Made by a program: the position numbers and the translations under genes | NCBI RefSeq assembly: GCF_000234665.1 | Contig: NC_018323.1 | Span: forward strand, 286,573 to 350,572 | Length of the DNA stretch: 64,000 nucleotides | Origin: Leishmania mexicana MHOM/GT/2001/U1103 | Taxonomy: Eukaryota > Euglenozoa > Kinetoplastea > Trypanosomatida > Trypanosomatidae | Reading direction: 5' to 3' | Part shown: in pieces, positions 22,167 to 32,404 of the stretch | Numbering within the stretch: position 1 is the first letter of the stretch | Layout of the letters: each line of letters starts with the position of its first letter | The notes under the pieces: model-generated | Databases searched by the model: none | What the model saw: the letters and a program-made list of their open reading frames with translations, nothing else | What the model was told of the DNA's origin: nothing

Positions 22167-23135
22167 ATGGTGAACGTGTGCGTTGTTGGTGCTGCCGGCG
22201 GCATTGGGCAGCCGCTGTCACTGCTGCTGGTGCGCCAGCTGCCGCACGGGAGCACGTTGTCGCTGTTTGACGTTGTGGGCGCTGCCGGCGTCGCAGCGGA
22301 CCTGTCCCACGTGGACAACGCCGGTGTGCAGGTGAAGTTTGCGGCGGGCAAGATTGGCCAGAAGCGCGACCCTGCGCTGGCGGAGCTTGCGAAGGGCGTG
22401 GATGTGTTTGTGATGGTGGCTGGCGTGCCACGGAAGCCGGGCATGACGCGCGACGATCTGTTCAAGATCAACGCTGGTATCGTCCTGGACCTTGTGCTGA
22501 CGTGCGCGTCGTCGAGCCCAAAGGCGGTGTTCTGCATTGTGACGAACCCTGTGAACAGCACGGTCGCGATCGCGGCAGAGGCGCTGAAGAGCCTTGGCGT
22601 ATACGACAGAAACCGGCTGCTTGGTGTGTCGCTGCTGGACGGACTGCGCGCGACGTGCTTCATCAACGAGGCGCGCAAGCCTTTAGTGGTGAGGCAGGTG
22701 CCAGTTGTTGGCGGGCACAGCGACACAACGATTGTGCCGCTGTTCCACCAGCTGTTGGGACCGTTGCCGGAGCAGGCGATGCTGGACAAGATCATAAAGC
22801 GCGTGCAGGTTGCAGGCACAGAGGTGGTAAAGGCGAAGGCGGGGCGCGGGTCTGCAACGCTGTCGATGGCAGAGGCTGGCGCGCGGTTCGTGCTGAAGGT
22901 TGTGGAGGGCCTGACCGGCACTGGTAAGCCGCTGATGTACGCATACGTGGACACGGACGGGCAGCAGGAAACGCCGTTCCTCGCGATCCCAGTGGTGCTG
23001 GGCGTGAATGGAATCGAGAAGCGCCTGCCGATTGGTCCGCTGCACTCGACAGAGGAAAAGCTGCTGAAGGAGGCACTGCCAGTGATCAAGAAGAATATCG
23101 CGAAGGGCAACGAATTCGCGCGCTCAAACCTGTAA
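22167..23135 (+). CDS. gMDH: Malate dehydrogenase, probably glycosomal
   Basis: NAD-dependent malate/oxaloacetate dehydrogenase of 322 residues, the usual size for the family. The N-terminal dinucleotide loop is GAAGGIG (residues 8-14). The mobile-loop arginines lie in VPRKPGMTR (R89, R95), the Asp/Arg pair in LLDGLR (D158, R161), and the catalytic His in VVGGHSD is H184. The ATG at 22167 gives an N-terminus starting directly with the Rossmann strand VNVCVVG and no presequence, which argues against mitochondrial import. The C-terminus is SNL, a non-canonical variant of the SKL-type peroxisomal targeting signal. In trypanosomatids the glycosomal enzyme re-oxidises glycosomal NADH in the succinic fermentation branch. 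The glycosomal assignment rests on the tripeptide and family knowledge; a cytosolic form is the alternative. Confidence 0.93.
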   Translation: MVNVCVVGAAGGIGQPLSLLLVRQLPHGSTLSLFDVVGAAGVAADLSHVDNAGVQVKFAAGKIGQKRDPALAELAKGVDVFVMVAGVPRKPGMTRDDLFKINAGIVLDLVLTCASSSPKAVFCIVTNPVNSTVAIAAEALKSLGVYDRNRLLGVSLLDGLRATCFINEARKPLVVRQVPVVGGHSDTTIVPLFHQLLGPLPEQAMLDKIIKRVQVAGTEVVKAKAGRGSATLSMAEAGARFVLKVVEGLTGTGKPLMYAYVDTDGQQETPFLAIPVVLGVNGIEKRLPIGPLHSTEEKLLKEALPVIKKNIAKGNEFARSNL

Positions 23136-25107
23136 CCCTTCGGTGTTTCTTCTGTAAACGGAAATGGGGAGCACCTCGATACCCCGCTTCGCGCTGGCGG
23201 ATGCCGCGCGACGTCGTTCGCCATCGCCATTCCCCTCCCGCTTCCCTCTTCTCCCCCTTCGGCCCTATAAACACGAAGGACTTGAAGTATGCGACAGCAT
23301 GTTGATATCAAGTGTGCGACTGGCTGAGGGAAGGGGAAGGGGGAGGGGCGTGCACCGATAGGCATCGAGGATGTCAGCAGTGTGGGCGGCTACCCCCCCC
23401 CCTTCCTCCTCCTCCTCCAGTCCTTTTTTGGGGGGAAGAGGGGGAGAAGAGGGTTCCTTATTTTTGCCTGCGCGGTGCTGTGGCGGTGGGGCACCGATCA
23501 AAAAAAAAACGCTTCTGTGTATTGAACTATCTAAGAAGGGAGGGCAAGGAGGAGGATGGACGTGACGGAGTGTATGGACACACACATGTATATGTATGTA
23601 TATGTATGTATATATATATATGTATATGTATGTATATGTATACATCTATATATATATATATATATTGATGCATACGCAGAAGCTCCTGCCGCGATTGCTC
23701 AGCTTGCTTTTTTGTTCCTTCTTCTGGGTTTGGTTTGGTTTTTTTTGGCTTTTATACGCGAGTCGCTCTCTGCCGCGTCTTTGGTGCTTGTATCTTCCTG
23801 CCGCACGACCCCTCCCCTCCCTCCCATCCCTCCCATCCCCTCACTCCCTCTCCCGCGGGGGTGTAAGCTCTGAGCTCATCTCCGTTCTTGTTGTGTGCAT
23901 TCTTTGTACACATGCATATATATATATAATATATATGTGCGTGTGCGTGTTTTAAAGAAAAAAAGAGGGCCCATGCACCGGGGAGGAAGGATGAGGTGTG
24001 TCGTGAAGGAAGCGTGAGTACGTCAATCCGCAGAGAAGCGGCACACTCACATGCGCGCACGTACACACACACACGGGCGACGGGACCCATGCCGCTTCAA
24101 CACGCTAACGAATGCGGTGGATGAAGCAGAAAAACCTTCATGTAAGACTTGTCCCCCTCCCCCCTCCCCCCATAATCTCATGCATACGTTTGCATGTGTG
24201 CATGACCTCTGGGACATGCTCAAAGAGAATGCGAAGAGGGGGCGCGCTGAAGCGCGAAGGGGCAAACATGGACACCTGACCTTACGCGCATGCGCAGATG
24301 CAGCCATCGAGGTCAACACCAAGATGCAAGCAGCTCTCTCTGTGCGACGGCGACTCCCCCCCCCCTCGCGCCGCATACTTATGCGTACGTTCGTGTGAGC
24401 GTGTATGTGGGCATGTATGAAGACAAGCGCAACGTGCCTACTGCACGCAGTCCTTCATCGAGCCACGTGCGCGACCACGACCACCGACAAGCACACACAC
24501 AAAACAGTGATGCGCGTGCCCTTACCGCTGAAGGCGTCGTTTACGGCGGCCTGGATGAGCGGTATGGGGTGCAACCTATTTGATGACTTGTGAAGGCAGG
24601 AGATGAGTGCAGGGGGAGGGGGCGTGTGGGGAGGCGAGGTTGACGCACACTCAATATAAACGCCACGTGGTCGCACCACCACCCACCCCCCCCCACCTCT
24701 CTGTCGAGGCGCTGTGTCTACCAGGCCGCCGCATGGCGAAAAGGCCGTGAGAAACGAAACCCATGAGCACCGGAGGTGCGTATGTCTCTCTCTCGCTGCC
24801 CTTGTGCCTGATCGTTGCACGGGTATGTACAGCATCTATGGCCGCCTCTTCTCCGATTTTATCTAGTGTGCTCTCTCTCTCTCGCTGCGTGTGTGTGTCT
24901 GGGTCTGCGTGTGCGTGTGTGTGTGTGTGTGTGTCTTCCTCGTTCGCTCAACGCGGTGCTGTATCTTCACGCGTATACATACATGCATGAGGAGGAGGTG
25001 GGAGTGCGCGCACCATCTACAAGGGTGAACACTGTGGTAGGTACGTCATAGACGAATCAAAGAGGCTGTCGCGAGAGGGACGACACGTCATTGCCGCAGT
25101 GGTGGTC
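23136..25107. other. Intergenic region after malate dehydrogenase
   Basis: No gene supported. It contains a strongly T/A/G-rich stretch at 23585-23667, another TA run near 23919-23935, C-tracts and a TG run near 24910-24932. Short open frames here lack a coherent composition. Confidence 0.6.
23585..23667. repeat. TATG/TA-rich microsatellite
   Basis: Alternating TATG and TA units, ending in a pure TA run at about 23648-23665. It is one of the few AT-rich islands in the window. Confidence 0.85.
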
Positions 25108-26022
25108 ATGGAGGATGCCATCGACTTTATCCAGAGCCGTCCGCTGATCGGGTATCAGANGNACGGCTGGTCAGGTATGATTTAAATGGTCAGTATGGCA
25201 CGTCAGCAGCAGCAGCTCATGGAGACGCAAAATCGGCTCAACGACCGTCTCGTCGGCATCGTCGACGACGTGCGAGAGATTCGAGAGCACCAGAAGCAGC
25301 TAGAATCCGTTATTGGCGAGCTCGGTGGTCCTGAGCAGCTGCACCACGTCCGGTCGCGCATCGCCGACGTGGAGAGGGCGGTGGATGGGCTGGCGAGAGA
25401 TGTGCAGGATGCAAAGGGCGTCGCGAATGGGGCTGGGCGAGATGCCGATCAAGCCGGGCGGCTCGCAGATGACGCGCACCGTGTCGCTTTGAGCGTTCGC
25501 GATGCGGTGAACACGCTAGGCGGAGACATGGACAAGGTCGCCCACCAGCTGGAGGCGCATCGCAAAAGCATCAGCAAAGCTCTCGGCGATCTTGACAAGG
25601 ATCGCCACGACTTGGAGCACCAGATGCACGAGGCTATGCGAGAGTTGCTGCAGCGCGCAGAGCGCATGGAGCGGGAGAGCGGGGTAGAGCGTCTGCGCCA
25701 AATGCTGGACGAGCTCAGTGATCGCACGGATGAGAATTTCCGCAGCGTCGAGGAGAGCGCGCGGGCGGTAGACGCGGAGCTGTCGCGGCAGGGCGCCAAC
25801 CAAGCTGCCCTGCGCACAGAGATCTCTGCGCTAGATGAACGGGCCCGCACTGCGCTGGCGGCGCTATCGAGTGACATAGACAACAAACACCACATGCTGC
25901 TAGACGCCTTCCGTCAGTACGAGGCTGGTTGGACGGACTTGGAGGAGCACATGGTGCGTGCAGGGCAGATGTTGGCGAGCCGAAAGCAGCGCTCTCCCGG
26001 CTCCACGAGTATTCGACGCTGA
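25108..26022 (+). CDS. Hypothetical coiled-coil protein; 5' end damaged by assembly Ns
   Basis: From the ATG at 25186 the frame encodes 278 residues, almost all coiled coil (MVSMARQQQQLMETQNRLND to the basic tail SPGSTSIRR). The same frame continues upstream to an ATG at 25108 and gives a plausible start, MEDAIDFIQSRPLIGYQ. It then meets two undetermined bases (25160 and 25162) and a TAA at 25183-25185. Just there the sequence also shows an imperfect local duplication (GGTCAGGTATG, then GGTCAGTATGG). I infer that the real protein begins at 25108 and that the stop is an error at a poor assembly join. The safe coding extent is 25186-26022. No domain recognised; it could be cytoskeletal. Confidence 0.6.
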
Positions 26023-27930
26023 GGTATGTGGAGCGCGCGACTCAAAGAAGATGACTCTGCGAGGCGGGAAGGACATGCTGCGGGGCATCTTCAAGATAGG
26101 GCAACATATTCCGCACTGAGTTCTTGGGGAGCTTTTCTGGTGCAAGGGCCATCAACCTTTTGGCTATCGTTGCAGGCGGGGCTCAGAGGCTTTCGGGTCT
26201 TGCCGGTGTCGAAGAAGAGGTTGCTTGGGTTGTCGCCCTCGGAAGCACGGAAGGCCTGGGCACCCTTTCCTCATGTTCCCCTTCAATATTGGTGTGTCTG
26301 CGTGCTCGTTTGTAGCTTGACGGGGTGTGCGCCGCCTCCATTTCCGTCCCCTTCGCCCTCCCCCCCCCCTCGCTCAACGATGTCCCTGTGCTCTGCACGG
26401 CTGATGGGCTTACCTTTTCATGAGTTTTATTGTTCTGTGCTCGGTGCAACGGCCGGGCGTCTGCGTTTCGTCGGTGCGCGTGTGCGTAGAGGCTGCCTTG
26501 TGTACCTGTATTACTATTTTTTGCTGTCGGGATGTGCGTGTGTATGCGTCTGGCATCGCATACACACGCATCTGCGTATCGACGCACACAGACGCACACG
26601 CACGCTCCTTTCACATAGATCAACCTCTCATCTTGGCCTCCCCGCTTGTGTGTATGCGTGTGTGTGTGTATGTGTGTGCCGGCGAATGGGGTGGCTGTCC
26701 CGCCCCGTGCGTGCGCACACCATGCGGGCCGCGATGGATGGTGGCAAAACAACGGAACACAACGAAACTGTGCACACAGGGCGACTCGGCAGACAAGACA
26801 AGCGGTAGCGATGCGGGGTTACACGAGAAGACGCTGCCAGACATCCTCTGGCTTCGCTCCGGTGGCCTCCCTTTTCTTTCTTCCTGTTTACTTCGCCTTG
26901 CCCCCTCCCCCACTCACACACGTCGTGAGACCGATGCACGACGTGGCACCACTATGACGGGGGTCCTCGGTGAACTGACGACGGTGCTGCGCACCTTGTG
27001 TGTCGCTCACCACATCTCCGACGAAGCGTATTAAAGAGCCTTGTGTGGCAGGTTGCGGCGTGTCGGGCGGCGGCACCGGTGCCGCCGCCCCTTTTCTTGC
27101 CCCTGCTCGGGGACGTCCTGCGCGCCCCTCCCAAAAAAAAAGAAGCATCGTATCGGTTTGGGGCGGCGTTTCCCGCCCCCCCCCCGTGCCGGTGCTCCCG
27201 AGGCACCTACATCACTTTGTCGACCTTCTCTCTGTCTTCTGCGCACCGACTTGTGTCTTCCCAACCCTTCCACATACTTCCGCATGCCGCTCCGAGCGTT
27301 TCGCAGCCCCTGCCTCTTCCATCACACCGCATCGACCACTCCTTCGCCGATCAGCCATCGCGCAGGGGTTTCCTTTGCCCTTGTGTTGAGAAGTAAGCGA
27401 GGCAAGTCCAGGGAGACAGGGAGAGAGAGAGAGTCGACCGAACACATTCGCCTGCCTTGTCGCCCCTTCGCTGCTTTACTTTGTTGTCGCTGCTGGTTCT
27501 TTGTTCTTTATGTGCAGCGTTGCGCATCCTCACATACATTAGCGCCTGTGTGCTTCCTGCACCGCCCTTCCCCTCTCCTTGTACACCTCTCGTCTTGCCG
27601 GAATCCACTCCGTTCCGCCTCCATTTCTTTCCACCTCGGCCCGTCTGGCGAGTTGTTCTCCTGGAGCCTGCTCTGCCACGCTGCTGGTGAAGAGATCGGG
27701 CTGTTTTTTTTCATGTTGCTCGCTCGCTCGCTTTACCTTCACCTCTCATCGTGTGCACCACTGGCTTGGCGTCTGTGTGCAGCGGAAGAGGTGTTTGCGC
27801 GATCTATCTTATCGGTGTCTGCGGCATCGCATTATTCGCGTCAGTCGCCTCCGGATTCGTTGCATCGGCAACGATCACGTGCATTCGTCCACGAACACAC
27901 ACACACACACACCACTGTTCTGCTCAGCCT
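26023..27930. other. Intergenic region upstream of the NDUFAF5-type gene
   Basis: No gene supported. TG and CA tracts and C-runs dominate. The frame of the next gene is open back to 27751, but that part is low-complexity and includes a CA-repeat translation, so it is treated as UTR. Confidence 0.6.
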
Positions 27931-29088
27931 ATGCCCTCTCCCCTCGTGCTGACCCGCGCCGCTCCGGCGCGCGGCCTCAACGTCAAAATGTTCGACCGTA
28001 AGGTGAAAGGGTTGCAACGGAGCTTCGTCTCATCCCCCGCCTGTGATCTTCACAAGCTGTGCGCACAGCAGATGCTGGACCGGCGCGCCTTTGTGAAGCG
28101 CGACACGCCAGTAGTGCTAGAAGTGGGGGCGCACACGGGATGGTATCTGCGGCACATGATTGAGCGTAAGGAGCTTCACGGGCTCAAGCAGTACATACAG
28201 ACGGACATCTCCGAGGACAGGCTGAACCGCAACTACGACGAAATCAAGCGCATGATCCCACCAGAGGTGGAGTTTGTTCAAATCTGCTGCGACGAGGAAG
28301 AGCCCTCGCCGTTTGGTATCCCGGACAAGTCGGTGGACATGGTCGTCTCGTGTCTCTCCATGCACTGGGTGAATGACCTGGAGACGTCCATGGTCAACAT
28401 CCGCAAGGTGCTCAAGCGCGACGGCTTCTTCCTGAACGCCATGTTCGGCGGCAACACCCTCTACGAGCTGCGAGGGTGCTTCTCCATGGCGCAGACGGAG
28501 ACCCTCGGCGGCGTTTCGCCGCACGTCTCTCCAATGATCGACGGCGCCGGTCTGTCGACGCTCGTGCTGCAGGCAGGCTTTAACATCCCTACGATCGACC
28601 TGGATCGGCACCTGCTGTTGTACGAGACCCCGTTCCACTTGATGGAGCACCTGTCGGTGATGGGGGAGAGCGCGTGCCATTACATGCGTCAGCCCATGAA
28701 GCGCGACGTCTTGCTCTGCGCCTGCGCGATTTACGACACCATGTACAAGCAGAACGGCCTCATCCCCGCCACCTTCGAGGTATTCCACACAATTGCCTGG
28801 AGTCCCAGCCCGACACAGGCGAAGCCGCTGGCGCGCGGCAGTGGGCAAATCCCGCTGTCCTCGTGGAACTCGAAGAATCGGAAGCAGCTGCAGTCCGTGC
28901 TGGACGAGTACGCGCTGAACCCCAACGATGAGATGCTGCAGAACAAAGCCGAGGAGATCTTCAAGAAACTGCGCGAGGAGAGCGCCGAGCTCATGGCGAA
29001 GAAAGGGCTCGACGCGCGCGGGTTCGAGCGCGACCGCGACGAGGAGGCGCGCCGGCTCGACGAGAAGCCGGTGCCGCCCTTTCAATAG
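27931..29088 (+). CDS. NDUFAF5: NDUFAF5-type SAM-dependent methyltransferase, mitochondrial
   Basis: A 385-residue class I methyltransferase-fold protein. The SAM-binding motif I is LEVGAHTGWY (about residues 63-72). An acidic segment with QTDIS follows, then the motif DMVVSCLSMHWVNDLE, which is the CLxxHWVND pattern typical of the NDUFAF5/BioC-like group. Further conserved parts are KVLKRDGFFLNAMFGGNTL and LREESAELMAKKG. The start at 27931 gives an Arg-containing, acid-free N-terminus (MPSPLVLTRAAPARGLNVKM) resembling a mitochondrial presequence. Human NDUFAF5 is a complex I assembly factor in the matrix that hydroxylates an arginine of NDUFS7; the same role here is inferred from family. The first 20-25 residues are the least certain part, and a start at the Met of MFDRKVKG is possible. 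Confidence 0.88.
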   Translation: MPSPLVLTRAAPARGLNVKMFDRKVKGLQRSFVSSPACDLHKLCAQQMLDRRAFVKRDTPVVLEVGAHTGWYLRHMIERKELHGLKQYIQTDISEDRLNRNYDEIKRMIPPEVEFVQICCDEEEPSPFGIPDKSVDMVVSCLSMHWVNDLETSMVNIRKVLKRDGFFLNAMFGGNTLYELRGCFSMAQTETLGGVSPHVSPMIDGAGLSTLVLQAGFNIPTIDLDRHLLLYETPFHLMEHLSVMGESACHYMRQPMKRDVLLCACAIYDTMYKQNGLIPATFEVFHTIAWSPSPTQAKPLARGSGQIPLSSWNSKNRKQLQSVLDEYALNPNDEMLQNKAEEIFKKLREESAELMAKKGLDARGFERDRDEEARRLDEKPVPPFQ

Positions 29089-30069
29089 TGGTGGTCGAGT
29101 GTAACGGCGAGCACTTCGTCGCGCAAGCGGTCGATGCGGCGACAACAATGGGTCGTGCTCGCCTCTTCCCCCCTCTCTCTCTCGCTTTAGCCGGCAGGCG
29201 GGCTGTGTAGGAGCGCCAGCAAGAGAAACGACGCGAAGAGACGACGTATGGAAGAAATGGACGGCACGCAATGATGCAAAACACGTCCACCACAGGCGAA
29301 GATGCAAGCGAAACGGAAATGGTCGAGCGCGAAGGGGACGTGCGATGAAGACGCAAATGGGCATCATCGTCGGACACTGGGGAAGGAGGTTTTTCAGGGG
29401 TGTAGCCATTTCTCGTCGGCGCTTCCTGGGGCGAGGACTCTGGTGGGCTCGCATGGATGGCGTGTGCTTGCCGTACCTCACCTTTCGACGCGCCAGCCAT
29501 GGCGGCTTGAGATGAGCTTCTCTGTCCGCGCTTTCCGCCTCGAGTGCCGCGCTGCGTTGTCTCCTCTCTCCTGTCCCTCCCTCATCTCTCATCTCTTGCG
29601 GTGTGTAAGCATGTGTGTGTGTGTGTGTGTCTGTGTGTCTCCTCGACCACTGCTCCAAGACGACCGCAACTCGGCGACCGTGCTTTATCGAGCCCTTTCA
29701 TGTTTGACTCCCTACTCTGTATCTCGGTCGAACAAACATTCGCGCGCAGCAGCAGCAGCAACCCGCTGCCGCCGCCTCGCCAGGGGTTAGGAGAAGGAAG
29801 CAGGGGTAGCGACCTATGTAGACGACACGGAAGCAAGAAAACGACGGGCACGTGCGACTCAGCCCGAAGCCCACAGCCGAGAAACGTGTCAAGCAGCCAC
29901 GTCCCAAGATGTACCCCGCTTTCCTGCGAGGTTGATGATGGCCGTCAAGGCGTTGACGGTGCTGTTTCCCCCGCGCGAAGGCGCAGGCGGTTCGCAACAA
30001 GTATGAGACCACAAAGAGGCCGCCAGCCCTGCATGCGGTGTGCTGGAACGAGGACGGACGACGGTAGCG
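29089..30069. other. Intergenic region between NDUFAF5-type gene and small ORF
   Basis: No gene supported. A pyrimidine-rich tract at about 29557-29605 with following AG dinucleotides could be a trans-splice acceptor for the small ORF at 30070; it is far from VPS36. Confidence 0.5.
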
Positions 30070-30370
30070 ATGACGCCAAGGTCGACGCCTCGGCTGCAGC
30101 AGCTTCGGCGGCGGCGGCAGGTCTCAAGTGACGGGAAGGTGGAGGCGGGGGGAGGGGGGTGCTGGTGGGGTACCTCGTGTCCAGCAGACCAGCAAGCAGC
30201 GCGCCACTACTGCTGCGCAGCGCAAGCATCGAAGCTCAGGGCGGAATGCTAAGCGCCAGGGCAGCGGGATCTCCACTCCCATCTTGGTCGCAAGTGGGCG
30301 ATTGTTCCTGTCGATGCTTGTCTCTGCCTACATGACACTTGTGGGCATGATGGGCAACCCCAGCCACTAG
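30070..30370 (+). CDS. Possible Sec61-beta-like tail-anchored protein, frame broken in a G run
   Basis: From the ATG at 30070 one frame reads a basic, Gly-rich N-terminus (MTPRSTPRLQQLRRRR) up to a run of six Gs at 30154-30159. After the run a different frame continues without a stop to TAG at 30368-30370. That second frame reads VQQTSKQRATTAAQRKHRSS, then a Gly-Ser-rich linker, PILV, a single hydrophobic segment (RLFLSMLVSAYMTLVGMMG) and a four-residue tail. Removing one G would join both parts into about 100 residues. Size, a QRK motif ahead of a Gly-rich linker, and a C-terminal anchor preceded by P-x-L-V resemble Sec61 beta/Sbh1, the small translocon subunit. Family identity is inference. 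It may instead be chance, a dead gene, or a real gene with a sequencing error. Confidence 0.4.
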
Positions 30371-31063
30371 GCCACACGTGCGCCTTGGCAAGTTTTTGTT
30401 TCTCTGTCTTTTCTTCCTCTTCTCGATGGTTGCACCTGTGGCGGGAATGTTCGGCGCAGGTGTCTACGTGTAAGGCCTTGCTGCTCTTCTCGTGACAGGG
30501 CGCGCTTTCCACCCCCCCCCACCCAACCCTTGCCTCCAAGGGAGACGTTTTTGTTCTTGCTGCTTGGTAGTGTGCGGCGCCCGGCCAACGCCTTCATGCA
30601 TCCAACGAAATGGTATCAGCTGACGTGGAACCAACGCACTCCTTTGTGGTCTCGCGGTGAACTCAGCCAAGCGAAAGACGCCTCCTCCTCCTCCCGAGGC
30701 TGCGCACACAGGGCTGGTGGCCATTCTGCCCCCCCCCCTCCCTCCCTCCTCCCTTCCCACACATACATACATGTACGGAAGTCGTCCTTGTGTTGCTTCT
30801 ACCTTTGACACCCTCCTCCCTTATCTTCTCCCTCACGTGCTGTGCTCCACCCCAACCGCCTCCGCCATCAACCAAAAAAAAAGCAGAACGAAACCTCCGC
30901 CAAAGGTATTATTGTTTTCGCCCCGCTCGTGTGCGGGAGTGGTCGGTACACGCACCGACAAGGACCGGACAGGTGCACAGAAGCGCATCGCGGCGCATTG
31001 AAACGCAGCAGCTGGACGCCAACCGCGTCCATCCCACGCAACCGCCTCCGCGGATCCTCTGCG
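30371..31063. other. Intergenic region upstream of VPS36
   Basis: No other gene seen. C/T-rich tracts at about 30725-30760 and 30805-30840, followed by AGs, are candidate acceptors for VPS36. The VPS36 frame is open back to 30842, but that part is unlike the conserved N-terminus. Confidence 0.55.
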
Positions 31064-32404
31064 ATGGACTACTGGGAGTGGAAGACGGATGGGGCGGGAC
31101 TAGAAATGGACGAGGTGTGCATCGCCGTCCAGCACGGTGTGACCCTCTACAACGGAAATGAGAAGACGCAGCGACGGAATGGCAAGTTGTCGCTGACAAC
31201 GCACCACCTTAGGTACAATGACGAGGCTGATATCTCGACAGTGTTGCAGCTGCCGCTGGAGCTGGTCCGGCGCTCCGGACAGGCACCGAGCATCTCCAGC
31301 GGCTTCGGACTCTTTTCGAGCGCCAAGATCATTGTACCACTACCGCAGAACGCGTTCGTGAAGTTGTCTTTCCGCAGCGGTGGTGTCGACAACTTTTATG
31401 CCGCCTTTGTAGGTGCCCTTGAAAAGAAGGCGTGGCTGCAGACGAAAACAAAAGCGGCGGGAAGCGGAGGAGGTAGCAGCAGCGGTGCAAGTCACGCGTC
31501 GACGACGCCGGCACCGAGCCCGAGTCCGCCACCTTCCGTCCCACGCGGGTTTGGTATCGCTGGTGTCCAGCAAGCCTCCGCACAGTCCGCCGCCATGAGC
31601 GAAACCCTAAAAGACATCGACGATGTCATGAACAAAGCCTCGGCACTCGTGAACAACATCCGGCGCCTGCGCGAGCGCAGCGAGGCGGCTGCAGCGGCGG
31701 GATCGGACGCCGGAAGTGAGACCGCCGTGGAGCGAACAAAGATCGAGAGCATCGAGTCCACGCTCGGACTGGGAGCCATCGTGACGCGCAACAACAGCAG
31801 TGGCAGCGACTCTCGCTTCCACAGGGACTTGGCGGTTGAGATGCACACCTGGATGACGCATGAGAGCAACTCGAAGCTCTTCAACGATATGCCGGTCGTT
31901 CCTCTTATCGAGCTATTCGCCCTGTACAACAGGGCGCGCGGCGGGGACTTGGTGTCACCGCTAGATGTGCTGAATGCATGCACGTACATGGCAGCAAAGA
32001 TGTCAGGCAGCTGCTACGACCTCGTCACGCTGGCGTCTGGACGAAAGGCGCTGGTGAATCGCGACGACTCGCTGCTGCTGGCAAAGCTCACCACGGTGCT
32101 GGGACCTCAGCTGGTGAACGCCAAAGGCTCACCTGTGCAGGATGCGTGGAAGAAGACGTCGTCGCATCCGCAGCAGCGCAGCGGCGACGCATCGTCCCTG
32201 GTGCGTGTCCCCACCAACAACGACTTCCCAAAGACTTCGGGAGAGCTGAAGTCCGTGAGTGATGTGTCTCTGGCAGAGAAGATACAAGTCGCGACCGAGG
32301 TGGCGGCCGACATCTTGACCCTGCTCATGCTGAAGGGCTATCTCTGCTGCGTGGACACTGGCTTTGACTGTTACGTCTACACTTGGAACGTTTTCGTCTT
32401 TTGA
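31064..32404 (+). CDS. VPS36: ESCRT-II subunit VPS36
   Basis: A 446-residue protein. The N-terminal GLUE (split-PH-like) domain covers about residues 1-125: MDYWEWKTDGAGLEMDE, QHGVTLYNGNEKTQRRNGKL, then LTTHHLRY and SSAKIIVPLP...FVKLSFRSGG, which follow the pattern of human VPS36. A Gly/Ser/Pro linker follows. The second half (about 185-446) is an EAP30-type winged-helix region ending SEKIQVATEVAADILTLLML and a Cys/Tyr-rich tail (YVYTWNVFVF). VPS36 binds phosphoinositide and, in animals, ubiquitin through GLUE, and with VPS22 and VPS25 forms ESCRT-II for sorting into multivesicular bodies. The start is placed at 31064 because similarity to VPS36 begins exactly at this Met. Confidence 0.87.
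   Translation: MDYWEWKTDGAGLEMDEVCIAVQHGVTLYNGNEKTQRRNGKLSLTTHHLRYNDEADISTVLQLPLELVRRSGQAPSISSGFGLFSSAKIIVPLPQNAFVKLSFRSGGVDNFYAAFVGALEKKAWLQTKTKAAGSGGGSSSGASHASTTPAPSPSPPPSVPRGFGIAGVQQASAQSAAMSETLKDIDDVMNKASALVNNIRRLRERSEAAAAAGSDAGSETAVERTKIESIESTLGLGAIVTRNNSSGSDSRFHRDLAVEMHTWMTHESNSKLFNDMPVVPLIELFALYNRARGGDLVSPLDVLNACTYMAAKMSGSCYDLVTLASGRKALVNRDDSLLLAKLTTVLGPQLVNAKGSPVQDAWKKTSSHPQQRSGDASSLVRVPTNNDFPKTSGELKSVSDVSLAEKIQVATEVAADILTLLMLKGYLCCVDTGFDCYVYTWNVFVF

Noticed and set aside
28117..29658. A 513-codon minus-strand frame over the NDUFAF5-type gene
   Set aside because: Antisense shadow of a strongly supported gene; composition is typical of reverse-complement GC-rich codons.
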